31,378 bases of DNA from CAYHPY01 sp964358485 (GTDB lineage Bacteria > Elusimicrobiota > Elusimicrobia > UBA1565 > UBA9628), in NCBI GenBank assembly GCA_964358485.1, contig CAYHPY010000038.1, forward strand, positions 1 through 31,378. Direction: 5' to 3'. Shown here piece by piece: positions 14,289-21,427 of the stretch; positions within the stretch are counted from its first letter, which is position 1; the number at the start of each line of letters is the position of its first letter. The translations under genes and the position numbers were made by a program. Below the pieces are notes generated by a model that was not told the DNA's origin, did no database searches, and was given only the letters and a program-made list of their open reading frames with translations.

Positions 14289-15355
14289 TCCCGAGCCGCC
14301 GAAAGGCGGCTTGGAGTCTATTGTTGCTTTTGTCTGTGGCCAATATGGCCACAGCCGCGACGATCAAAGTTCTAAGCTTTAACGTGGCGGGCATTCCCGT
14401 TGTCCATGAAAAATGGCCGGCCCGGAGGGCGGAGATCGCCCGGCAACTCCGGGATGCCGACTACGACATCATCGGCCTCCAAGAGATGTGGCCCGACAAG
14501 GACGCCATGGCCCTTTTTCATGAGTCCGGCTACCCGTTTTACGCCCGCTACCCCTCCTTGGGCGGCACCGGACTAATGATCCTCAGCCGCCATCCCATCA
14601 TGGAAATCCGGGAACGGCCCTTTTCGTGTTTCCCCCCCGCCGCTTGGACCGTTTACCAGGGGGAGACCCTTTCCACCAAAGGGGTTCTCATGGCCCGGGT
14701 CCGCACCCCATCCGGGGAACTGGACGTCTACGACACCCACCTGGTGGCCGATTACCCCACCCATGACTACTCCGCGGTGCGCACCGCTCAGGTTTTCGAG
14801 CTGGCGGAAACCATCGCGGGGCTCTCCGGAGGGCGGCCCCACATCGTTCTGGGAGACCTCAACACCGGTCCGGGTGACGCCGAATACGAGGCCGCCCGCA
14901 AAATCCTGGGATTGTCCGACGCCTGCCGGACCGGGGAAATGGAACATTGCCCCGACCATGCCCGGGGCACGCGCATCGACCATGTCCTTTATTCCCCCGG
15001 ACTCAAAGCCCTGGGCCGCGGCCGCCTGCCCTACGACCTTCCCCCCGGCATCGGCCCCACCCCGCTCTCCGACCACCCGGGCATTTGGGCGGAGCTCGGG
15101 CCCGCCGCTTCGGCCCTCTCGGTTTCCGGCCAAGCCCGGGCCGGCGCCCTGGCCGAAATGGAGGCCTTCCTGGACCGGAGCCTCAAACGGCTCTACTCCG
15201 ACCGCAAGTGGTGGAGCTGGCTTCCCCTATACGGGACGGTCCATTGGCTGAGCTACGGACGAGAGATTGCGGCCATGGAGGCGGTGCGCTTCCGGGTGCA
15301 AAGCGCCGCCCTCGTTGCCGGGCGCTCCCAAAATAGGCAAAATACTCCGCGATGA
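14276..15355 (+). CDS. Secreted sphingomyelinase-like phosphodiesterase (EEP family)
   Basis: A 359-residue member of the endonuclease/exonuclease/phosphatase fold. After a signal peptide (about residues 1-27, AAWSLLLLLSVANMATA) come the family's metal and catalytic motifs in order: LSFNVAG (Asn36), IIGLQEMW (Glu70), YDTHLVAD, LGDLNTGP, RIDHVLYS and a final LSDHPG with the catalytic Asp-His. Exported members near this branch cleave phospholipid head groups (neutral sphingomyelinase type). The gene starts inside the previous one (13-bp overlap). A C-terminal helical extension of about 75 residues follows the SDH motif. Confidence 0.85.
   Translation: MEALIPSRRKAAWSLLLLLSVANMATAATIKVLSFNVAGIPVVHEKWPARRAEIARQLRDADYDIIGLQEMWPDKDAMALFHESGYPFYARYPSLGGTGLMILSRHPIMEIRERPFSCFPPAAWTVYQGETLSTKGVLMARVRTPSGELDVYDTHLVADYPTHDYSAVRTAQVFELAETIAGLSGGRPHIVLGDLNTGPGDAEYEAARKILGLSDACRTGEMEHCPDHARGTRIDHVLYSPGLKALGRGRLPYDLPPGIGPTPLSDHPGIWAELGPAASALSVSGQARAGALAEMEAFLDRSLKRLYSDRKWWSWLPLYGTVHWLSYGREIAAMEAVRFRVQSAALVAGRSQNRQNTPR
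14294..14311 (+). other. GAAA-tetraloop hairpin at start of phosphodiesterase gene
   Basis: AGCCGCC-GAAA-GGCGGCT, a perfect 7-bp stem with a GNRA loop, lies within codons 7-12. In mRNA it would be very stable and could slow ribosomes entering the signal-peptide region. The effect is speculative. Confidence 0.35.
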
Positions 15356-16002
15356 TCGCCTCCACGACCGCTTGGATCATGGGCCTGCTCAAAGCCCACG
15401 GCGCCGCCGCCGTGGTGGTCGGCGTGCTTATCGAGTCCATCATCGTCCCCATCCCTTCGCCCTTGATCATCATGGGAGCCGGCGCCATCCTCATCGACCC
15501 CGGCCTGGGCTGGGGCGGGGCGCTCGGGCCCATCTGCCTGAAAATCGTCATCCCCGGGGCGCTGGCCTCCACTGTCGGCTCCTACTTCGCCTACGGCATC
15601 GCCTACTGGGGCGGCAAGCCTATGATCGACCGCTTTTCCTCGTTCCTCGGCTTCGACTGGGACGAGATCCAAGGCATGGAAAAGCGCCTGGAGGGCCGGG
15701 TGGCCCCGATGATCTTCCTCCTGCGGGCCGCGCCCATCGTGCCCTTGTCTTTGATCTCGGCCGCGGCCGGGGTGCTCCGCCTGCCGGTCATGCTCTTCTC
15801 CCTTTGGACCTTGCTCGGCTCCATTCCCCGGTGCATGCTTTTGGCCTACCTCGGCTACCTGACCCGCGATACCTACGAGGGCCTGGCCGGCCGGATCAAC
15901 CACATGGAGAGCCTGGTCTCGGCGGGCATCGTGGCCGTTTCCATGGCCCTGATCCTCTGGCTGAGGGCCCGCATGAAGGCCGCCAAGAGCCCGTCGGTTT
16001 GA
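15352..16002 (+). CDS. DedA/VTT-family membrane protein
   Basis: A 216-residue membrane protein with the DedA (SNARE-associated/VTT) layout: an early re-entrant-like region with IESIIVPIPSPLIIMGAGA, then GALASTVGSYFAYGIAYWGG, the conserved basic FLLRAAPIVPLSLISAAAGV and a C-terminal helix. Family members are lipid scramblases or flippases that recycle undecaprenyl phosphate or phospholipid. The lipid-linked neighbour upstream (sphingomyelinase-like) suggests a phospholipid role. ATGA overlap with the previous gene. Confidence 0.88.
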   Translation: MIASTTAWIMGLLKAHGAAAVVVGVLIESIIVPIPSPLIIMGAGAILIDPGLGWGGALGPICLKIVIPGALASTVGSYFAYGIAYWGGKPMIDRFSSFLGFDWDEIQGMEKRLEGRVAPMIFLLRAAPIVPLSLISAAAGVLRLPVMLFSLWTLLGSIPRCMLLAYLGYLTRDTYEGLAGRINHMESLVSAGIVAVSMALILWLRARMKAAKSPSV

Positions 16003-16655
16003 AAGACGGGCAGATTCACCAAGCCGTCCGCGTTCTCAAGACCGAGATCAAGAAATGGCGCGTCCCCGTGGTGGGGGTCGTGGCCGACCACACCCGGGAT
16101 CCTTTCCTGATCCTGGTCTCCACCATCCTAAGCCTGCGGACGCGGGACGCCGTCACCAACGAGGCCTCCGAGCGGCTGTTCAAGCTGGCCCTGACCCCGG
16201 CCGCCCTGGCCTCGCTGGAGAACGCCAATATCCAAAAGGCCATCTATCCGGTTTGTTTTTACCGGGTCAAGACCAAGACTTTGAAGAACTTGGCAAAGGA
16301 TCTTTTGGCCCGCTTCGCGGGTCAAGTGCCCGGGACTTTGGAGGAACTGCTCACGCTCAAAGGCGTGGGGCGCAAGACCGCCAATCTCGTCCTGACCCTG
16401 GGTTTTCGCAAGCCCGGGATCTGCGTCGACATTCATGTCCACCGCATCTCCAACCGCCTGGGCTATGTCCGGACCAAAACCCCTGAGGAAACGGAGTTCG
16501 CCCTGCGCCGAAAGCTCCCCAAGCCCTATTGGATGATCTTCAACGACCTCCTGGTCCCCTACGGCCAGAATCTCTGCACGCCCCTCTCCCCCTGGTGCTC
16601 CCGCTGCCGCCTTTCGGCGATGTGCGCGCGCCGGGGGGTCGGGCGGTCCCGCTGA
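15999..16655 (+). CDS. nth: Endonuclease III (DNA glycosylase/AP lyase)
   Basis: A 218-residue protein close to the usual Nth length. It has the helix-hairpin-helix LLTLKGVGRKTANLVL with the catalytic lysine, the catalytic aspartate in CVDIHVHRISNRLG, and the C-terminal 4Fe-4S ligands CTPLSPWCSRCRLSAMC (C-x6-C-x2-C-x5-C). It removes oxidised pyrimidines and nicks abasic sites. TTG start overlaps the DedA stop (TTGA); no other start lies in a sensible place. Its place in an operon of envelope/lipid enzymes is probably just compact packing. Confidence 0.93.
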   Translation: MKDGQIHQAVRVLKTEIKKWRVPVVGVVADHTRDPFLILVSTILSLRTRDAVTNEASERLFKLALTPAALASLENANIQKAIYPVCFYRVKTKTLKNLAKDLLARFAGQVPGTLEELLTLKGVGRKTANLVLTLGFRKPGICVDIHVHRISNRLGYVRTKTPEETEFALRRKLPKPYWMIFNDLLVPYGQNLCTPLSPWCSRCRLSAMCARRGVGRSR

Positions 16656-16657
16656 TC

Positions 16658-17635
16658 ATGGCCCTGCGACACCACGCCACCGATGGAGAGATCGCGGTCA
16701 TCTTCGCCTTCGCCTTCGGGGTCATGGCCGTCCTGGTCCTGGGCCTTTTGCGCTGGGTTCACGCCTGGCGCGGCCGGGGCAAAATTCCCCGCCCGCTCTT
16801 TTGGCCGGTCCGGGATCCGGCCCTGGACCGGCGCCTGGTCCGCCTGCTCGACCTCGCCTGCTTCGGCGGCCTGCTGTGCATCGCCTACGGATCCCTGATC
16901 GGGCCCACCCACCTGGAAGTGACCCGGATCCGGTTGACCTCGCCCAAGATCAAGCCGGAAAGCGGGACGATCCGGCTCGTGCATCTCTCGGACCTCCATT
17001 CCGAGAAAAATCCCCTGAACGAAACCCGGACGGCCGAACTGGTCCGGGGCCTAAGGCCCGACATCGTCGCCATCACGGGGGATTTCCTCAACGACGAGGC
17101 CGGCCTGCCCGTCGCCCGGGAACTCATCGGCGCGGTCAAAGCCCCGTTCGGAGTCTTCTTGGTCCGGGGAAACATGGACATCGGGATGGTGGCCCCCGAC
17201 GCATTCGAGGGCTTGGACGCCGTGGTCCTGGACAAGCAAGCCCGGCGCCTGTCGATTCGCGGAACCCCGCTCCGGATTTCCGGCCTGAGCGTGGGCCAGG
17301 AGCCGTATTTCGACAGGTTCTTTTCGGGACTCGGCGCCCGCGGGGACTACGAGGTTTTCCTGTTCCACTACACCGACTTGGCCGCGAAAGCGGCTGCGGC
17401 CGGGGCGGACCTTTACCTGGCGGGCCACACCCACGGCGGGCAGGTGCGCCTTCCGTTTTACGGGGCGCTGGTCACTTTGGCCAAGCTCGGCAAGCGTTTC
17501 GAGGCCGGGCTCTACCGTCTGGGCGGGATGGCGCTCTACGTCAACCGGGGGCTGGGGATGGAGGGCGGGAGTTCCCTGCGGGTGCGCTTTCTCTGCCGCC
17601 CCGAGATCACCCTCCTGGAACTTTCGGCCCCCTGA
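16658..17635 (+). CDS. Membrane-anchored metallophosphoesterase (YkuE/YaeI-like)
   Basis: A 325-residue protein with two N-terminal membrane helices (about residues 11-30 and 60-80) and a calcineurin-like phosphoesterase domain: HLSDLHSEKN (DxH), ITGDFLND (GD), VRGNMDIG, LFHYTDLA and LAGHTHGGQVR. In most relatives the third motif is GNH(D/E); here the histidine is methionine (GNMD), removing the residue thought to protonate the leaving group. Related enzymes act on UDP-diacylglucosamine or other lipid-linked phosphates. ATG 16658 lies 2 nt after the nth stop. Last gene of the operon. Confidence 0.88.
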   Translation: MALRHHATDGEIAVIFAFAFGVMAVLVLGLLRWVHAWRGRGKIPRPLFWPVRDPALDRRLVRLLDLACFGGLLCIAYGSLIGPTHLEVTRIRLTSPKIKPESGTIRLVHLSDLHSEKNPLNETRTAELVRGLRPDIVAITGDFLNDEAGLPVARELIGAVKAPFGVFLVRGNMDIGMVAPDAFEGLDAVVLDKQARRLSIRGTPLRISGLSVGQEPYFDRFFSGLGARGDYEVFLFHYTDLAAKAAAAGADLYLAGHTHGGQVRLPFYGALVTLAKLGKRFEAGLYRLGGMALYVNRGLGMEGGSSLRVRFLCRPEITLLELSAP

Positions 17636-17799
17636 CCCCCCCGAACGATTTCTCGACGGAAATCCGGGAATTTCGGGAACAAAAACCCCACCTCACTCGT
17701 ATATAAGGGTGGACCCAAGGGCCCCGCGCGGCCGCCACACGCTTGAACCGCCGGCCCGGCCGGGGCTTTGGGTCACCAACTCTTTTGGCTAAAATCGGA
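17636..17799. other. Intergenic region with weak promoter signals
   Basis: No gene is supported in these 164 bp. A TATATA box lies at 17700-17705 without a clear -35. TTGGGT (17768-17773), 16 nt and TAAAAT (17790-17795) end 4 nt before the ATG at 17800 and may serve the small RHH gene. No convincing terminator follows the operon. Confidence 0.35.
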
Positions 17800-17958
17800 A
17801 TGCATCGGCTCAATGTCATATTCGGACGCCGCCGGGACGCGGCCCTTCGCGCCTGGTCCCGCCGGACCAACCGGAGCCTTTCGTCCTTGGTCCGCGAAGC
17901 GGTGGACCGTTTATTGGAAAAACCCGCCGCCATCAAAAACTGGTCGCGAAAAAAATGA
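17800..17958 (+). CDS. Orphan short ribbon-helix-helix protein
   Basis: A 52-residue, very basic protein. MHRLNVIFGRRRDAALRAW gives the strand and first helix, SLSSLVREAVDRLLE the second helix of a CopG/Arc-type fold. Such proteins are often antitoxins or plasmid-type repressors. No toxin follows on the same strand. ATG 17800 is chosen over the longer frame starting at 17743, whose extra residues do not fit the fold. Confidence 0.55.
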   Translation: MHRLNVIFGRRRDAALRAWSRRTNRSLSSLVREAVDRLLEKPAAIKNWSRKK

Positions 17959-17994
17959 AAAGTCGTGGAAACAAAATCGTTTTTTGAAATCTCG

Positions 17995-18010
17995 CTTTCG
18001 CCGGCGAAAG
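17995..18010. promoter_or_regulatory. 16-bp perfect palindrome behind RHH gene
   Basis: CTTTCGCCGGCGAAAG is self-complementary and lies 37 bp after the RHH stop. It could be an operator or a terminator stem without a T-run. A second hairpin (CCAAGA/TCTTGG, 18037-18055) follows; between 17959 and 18138 nothing codes. The hairpins may end transcription of the converging genes. Confidence 0.4.
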
Positions 18011-18138
18011 TAAATTATCGAATTAGGTATTTAATTCCAAGACTTCTTTTCTTGGGCGTGACCAGGAACGCAGTGGCTGGAGAAAGCTTCCGCCTCATGC
18101 CCGAGAAACGCCGCACTCAAGCCTCCCGTTGAGTCCGT

Positions 18139-19296
18139 TCAGGCGCTCTCGGCGATCGCCCGCTCCAGGTCCGCAATCAGGTCGGCGGCGTCCTCCACCC
18201 CTACCGAGAGCCGGATGAGCCCATCGGCCAGGCCCGCCTTGAGGCGCTCCTCGCGCGGGATGGAGCCGTGGGTCATGGAGGCCGGGTGGCCGATCAAGGA
18301 CTCGACTCCGCCCAGGCTTTCGGCCAGCGAGAAGACCCGGGTGAGCGTCATCAGGCGCTTGGCCCGCTCCAGGTCCCCCTTGAGCTCGAAGGACACCATG
18401 CCGCCGAAGCCCGCCATCTGCCGTTTGGCCAGCCCGTGGCCGGAATGGCCGGAAAGGCCCGGGTAATGGACCTTGGCGACCTCGCGGTTGCGGGCCAGGC
18501 ATTTGGCCACGGCCATGCCGTTGGAGCAGTGGCGCTCCATGCGCAGGTGCAAAGTCTTGGTCCCTCGCAGGACCAGAAAACAGTCCAACGGCCCCGGCAC
18601 GGCCCCGACGGCGTTTTGCAGGAACTTATAGGCGTCAAATAGCGCCGGGTCGCTGGTCCCGATAAAGCCCCCGACCACGTCGGAATGGCCGCCCAGGTAT
18701 TTGGTGGTGGAATGAACCACGACGTCGGCGCCCAATTCCAAGGGCCGTTGGAGGGCCGGGGTGGCGAAGGTGTTGTCCACCGCGGTCTTGGCGTGGTGCT
18801 TCTTGGCCAGGGCCGCGGCGGCGCGGATGTCGGTGAGCTTGAGCAGAGGATTGGAGGGCGTCTCGATCCAAAGGAGCTTGGTCTTGGGCGTGAACGCGGC
18901 CTCCACGGCCTTGAGGTTCGAGGCGTCCACGAAGGAGAACTTGATCCCGAACCGTGCGAAGACCTTGGTGAAGACCCGGTAGGTGCCGCCGTAAAGGTCG
19001 TTGCAGGAAACCACGTGATCCCCGGGGTTCAAGGCCTGGATCACCGTGGAGATGGCCGCCATCCCCGAACCGAAGCACAGGCCGTGCGCCGCCCCTTCCA
19101 GGGCCGCGAGGTTCGCCTCCAGGGCCTTGCGGGTCGGATGCACGCTGCGGGAATAGTCGTAGCCCTTGTGCTTGGCCGGCTCCTCCTGGACATAGGTGGA
19201 GGTCAAATAGACCGGGGTCATGATGGCCCCGGTGGCGGGATCGGGGGACTGCCCGGCGTGCACGGCCAAGGTGGCGAAGCGGGATTTCGGGTTCAT
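18139..19296 (-). CDS. Cystathionine gamma-synthase/lyase-family PLP enzyme
   Basis: A 385-residue member of the Cys/Met-metabolism PLP family (fold type I). Diagnostic motifs: YDYSRSVHPTRKALE, FGSGMAAISTVI (phosphate-binding loop), NDLYGGTYRVF, IETPSNPLLKLTDI, the cofactor aspartate in AVDNTFATPALQRPL, and the Schiff-base lysine in VVHSTTKYLGGHSDVVGG. The family includes cystathionine gamma-synthase, gamma-lyase and beta-lyase; sequence alone does not separate them safely, and no methionine gene lies nearby. ATG 19296 follows TATCCT by exactly 6 nt (leaderless). Confidence 0.9.
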   Translation of the reverse strand: MNPKSRFATLAVHAGQSPDPATGAIMTPVYLTSTYVQEEPAKHKGYDYSRSVHPTRKALEANLAALEGAAHGLCFGSGMAAISTVIQALNPGDHVVSCNDLYGGTYRVFTKVFARFGIKFSFVDASNLKAVEAAFTPKTKLLWIETPSNPLLKLTDIRAAAALAKKHHAKTAVDNTFATPALQRPLELGADVVVHSTTKYLGGHSDVVGGFIGTSDPALFDAYKFLQNAVGAVPGPLDCFLVLRGTKTLHLRMERHCSNGMAVAKCLARNREVAKVHYPGLSGHSGHGLAKRQMAGFGGMVSFELKGDLERAKRLMTLTRVFSLAESLGGVESLIGHPASMTHGSIPREERLKAGLADGLIRLSVGVEDAADLIADLERAIAESA

Positions 19297-19364
19297 GGGG
19301 CCAGGATACAAAATCGGGACGCCGGACTCCCGGGGCGGCCTCCAAAATTTGTTTACTCTCGTCC
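19297..19364. promoter_or_regulatory. Divergent promoters for PLP enzyme and CvpA-like gene
   Basis: Minus strand: TATCCT, six nt GGCCCC, then ATG 19296; the same TATCCTGGCCCCATGAA string starts the Spx-like gene at 25922. Plus strand: TTTACT (19352-19357) lies 7 nt before ATG 19365. Neither has a Shine-Dalgarno sequence. Confidence 0.55.
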
Positions 19365-20081
19365 ATGGCCAATGTGGACGTGGCGCTTCTGACCTTCGCC
19401 GGCTTGGTGGCCGCCTACGGCTTCTACCAAGGGGCCATCCAGCAGGTTTCGGAATGGATCGGCCTGGCGACGGCCATCCTCCTCTCCAAACCCGCGGCGG
19501 CCGCCGCCGCCCCCCTGCTGGCCGAACGCATGGGCTGGCCCCTTTACCTGACTTCCGTGGGCTTGAGCGCCGTCTCCATGCCGGTGGTGCTGATCGCGGC
19601 CACCTTGCTTTCTCGATTGATCATCAACGCCATCATCCCCGGCGACCAGCGCAACATGCCCGACCGGATCACCGGCTTGTTCCTGGGGGGAGGAAAAGCC
19701 GCGGTCGTCGCCTGGGCCGGCCTCTCGGTTCTGCTGGCTTTCGAAAAACCCCTCTCCAAGGTCCACTCCGGGATCAAACCCGCCCTGGGCGCCTCCAAGG
19801 CCGCGTCCTTCACCCGCGAGCACAGCCTCTTCGACGCTCCGGCCCTCTCCCTGCGCGAGAAGCTCAATGCCTTGGCCGCCATGAAGGACGACCCAAAGCT
19901 GTCCAAGGCCCTGCTCAAGGAGCAACCCGCCTTGAAGGCTTTGCTGAGCGACGCCTCCCTGAAAGTGGCCCTGGAAAAGGGCGAGACCGGGGCCCTCCTG
20001 GAAAACCCGGAGATCAAGAAACTGCTGGAGAATCCCAGGCTGGGAGAGACGCTGGAAGGGTTGGCGGGGCAGTCGAAATAG
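19365..20081 (+). CDS. CvpA-family membrane protein with helical repeat tail
   Basis: A 238-residue protein. The first about 130 residues have four hydrophobic helices in the CvpA pattern: a short N-terminal segment DVALLTFAGLVAAYGFYQGAIQQVSEWIGL, then further helices including TGLFLGGGKAAVVAWAGLSVL. CvpA proteins affect colicin V export and envelope integrity in other bacteria. The tail (about 165-235) consists of short helical repeats with a recurrent D/N-P-x-[LI]-x-x-[LA]-L pattern (DDPKLSKALLK, ENPEIKKLLENPRLGETL), resembling STI1-type client-binding motifs. Probably inner membrane with a cytoplasmic tail. Confidence 0.7.
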   Translation: MANVDVALLTFAGLVAAYGFYQGAIQQVSEWIGLATAILLSKPAAAAAAPLLAERMGWPLYLTSVGLSAVSMPVVLIAATLLSRLIINAIIPGDQRNMPDRITGLFLGGGKAAVVAWAGLSVLLAFEKPLSKVHSGIKPALGASKAASFTREHSLFDAPALSLREKLNALAAMKDDPKLSKALLKEQPALKALLSDASLKVALEKGETGALLENPEIKKLLENPRLGETLEGLAGQSK

Positions 20082-20131
20082 CCGTGCGGTGAGCGTCTAA
20101 GGCATCTTCTGGAAAGGCGCCGCCACATTGA

Positions 20132-20557
20132 TCACTCTGGAAGAATCTCCACCAGCTCGATGTCGTAATACAAGGTTGCGTCCGGAGGAATGTTCGCGGG
20201 GTAAGACGACCGTTTGCTAAGCGAAGGAGGCACGATCAACTTGCGCCGTTCCCCCAACCCTCATCCCGGGCACGCCCTCGTCAACGCCCGCGATGACCTG
20301 GTTGCCGCCCAAAGGAACTTCAGCGGGCGGTTCTTGGCGCGGGTGCTGCAGATCAAAGTTCCATCGGCCAGCGTCGTCGTCTCGTGGATGCGGACGGACT
20401 GGCCGGGCAGCGCGGCGGGCCCGTTCGCAGCGACAACAATCTGATACCCAAGACCGCTTTTGGTCGTGACGCTCCCGCCGGGCGACGCGCATGAAGCCCA
20501 AACCGCCAACGCGAAAAACACAAGGATTAACCCGCGAGGCGTGCTATTTTGCTTCAT
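20132..20557 (-). pseudogene. FKBP-type peptidyl-prolyl isomerase, two frameshifts
   Basis: Joined across two frames the product would be a 141-residue exported FKBP: MKQNSTPRG start with a hydrophobic signal and possible lipobox Cys (VWASCAS), then TTKSGLGYQIV, GQSVRIHETTTLADGTLI, NRPLKF[P]LGGNQVIAGVDEG, VPGMRVGERRKLIVPPSL, and IPPDATLYYDIELVEI. A missing base in a C-run (about 20314-20315) and an extra base in a G-run (20251-20255 on the plus strand, C-run) shift and then restore the frame. An AAGGA ribosome site precedes ATG 20557. Both lesions are in homopolymers, so sequencing error is as likely as true decay. If intact, a periplasmic folding catalyst. Confidence 0.8.
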
Positions 20558-20711
20558 GAAATGTCCTTGACCCACGCTGGTCCGCCAAATTTGCAAATGA
20601 GCAGATTCGCCTAACCTCGCCTAAAAAATTTTCCGGCAATTGAAGTGTTGCAGGAAAACCATCGCTTTTCAAAAGCCCCCACGAAATAAGTTATGGAGTT
20701 AAACTGCGCCT
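20558..20711. other. Intergenic region with small repeats
   Basis: Contains a 10-bp palindrome ATTTGCAAAT (20589-20598), similar to the RHH operators near 6372 and 6723, and a direct repeat TCGCCTAA at 20607-20614 and 20617-20624 (10-bp period, one helical turn). These lie upstream of the FKBP gene on its strand and may be its control region. No protein-coding gene is supported here. Confidence 0.35.
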
Positions 20712-20816
20712 ATGTCAGCCCAACCCAATAACCAAGCCGCCCGAACCCGCCCATCCCCATGCCCCCCTCTCGTGTTGCCGCCGTCCCGAAAACGCTCCCG
20801 GTTCCGTGGACCCTAA
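20712..20816 (+). CDS. Possible 34-residue leaderless small ORF
   Basis: TAAACT (20700-20705) is followed after exactly 6 nt by ATG, the same spacing seen at other leaderless starts in this window. The ORF encodes a proline- and arginine-rich peptide beginning MSAQPNNQAART and ends by overlapping the 3' end of the antitoxin gene on the other strand. No -35 box or homology supports it, so it may be chance. Confidence 0.22.
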   Translation: MSAQPNNQAARTRPSPCPPLVLPPSRKRSRFRGP

Positions 20817-21427
20817 AGCAAACGCGACTTCCTCAGCCAGTTCGTCAGCGGTTCGAACTTAAAGCGCGCGGCATAACGCCTGAGCTTCTCCTTGTCGAGG
20901 TTCCACTTGCGCTCCCGCCTGTGCGGAAGCTCCACCGGCGAGCGCGGGATTAGCGCCAGGTAGACCAGATCCAGGAAGGCCTTCTCCGGCTCGGCGATCG
21001 GATAGCACGCCTGTCCCTGGCGTTTGGCCTCGTAGCCCCAGATCAGCCGCTCGGGCAGGTGGTGGATGCTGAACTCCCCGATGGAGGTCCGGTAGCGCTT
21101 AGGCGTGGCTGAGGACACGGCGTAAACGAGGTGAGGGATCTCCTCGACCACTCCGTAATCCGCGAGCGCGCTGTAGAGCGAGACATAGGCGGGCCAAGGC
21201 GCCCTCAAATACGGAACCGCCTCGTAGGGGTTCATGTCCGCCATGAGCTTGCTGACCCACACGCCTTTCTTGATCCGGCCGACCAAGTCCTGCCCGGCCA
21301 GACGAGTAAGCGCCTTGGTCGCGGCGGCGGGGGCGAGGCCGGTGAGCGTGATGATATCCGACGAGGTGAAGACTCTCAGTCCGTGCCGGTGGATCAGTTT
21401 GAGCAGCGAGGCCGCGGAAAGGCTCAT
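20813..21427 (-). CDS. AbiEi-type antitoxin
   Basis: A 204-residue protein. The N terminus is a winged helix (SLLKLIHRHGLRVFTSSDIITLTGLAPAAATKALTRLAGQDLVGRIKKGVWV), followed by the AbiEi-like segment with WPAYVSLYSALADYGV and EPEKAFLDLVYL. In characterised AbiE systems this protein neutralises the AbiEii nucleotidyltransferase and represses the operon by binding inverted repeats. Its ATG overlaps the toxin stop (ATGA), and it is the second gene, the reverse of the usual order. The start at 21427 excludes a long upstream extension in the toxin's antisense-frame shadow. Confidence 0.88.
   Translation of the reverse strand: MSLSAASLLKLIHRHGLRVFTSSDIITLTGLAPAAATKALTRLAGQDLVGRIKKGVWVSKLMADMNPYEAVPYLRAPWPAYVSLYSALADYGVVEEIPHLVYAVSSATPKRYRTSIGEFSIHHLPERLIWGYEAKRQGQACYPIAEPEKAFLDLVYLALIPRSPVELPHRRERKWNLDKEKLRRYAARFKFEPLTNWLRKSRLL

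Noticed and set aside
15267..15998. Upstream extension of the endonuclease III frame
   Set aside because: It lies in another frame of the DedA gene; Nth length and the TTGA overlap favour TTG 15999.
18056..18138. Possible structured RNA or riboswitch beside the PLP enzyme
   Set aside because: The region is downstream, not upstream, of the enzyme gene, and I found no conserved S-box-like core.
20214..20444. Plus-strand ORF across the FKBP region
   Set aside because: The minus strand carries clear FKBP motifs in two frames; this frame has no recognisable protein features.
20607..20624. Telomere-like TTAGGC repeat (minus strand)
   Set aside because: Only two copies; treated as a short direct repeat in a control region.
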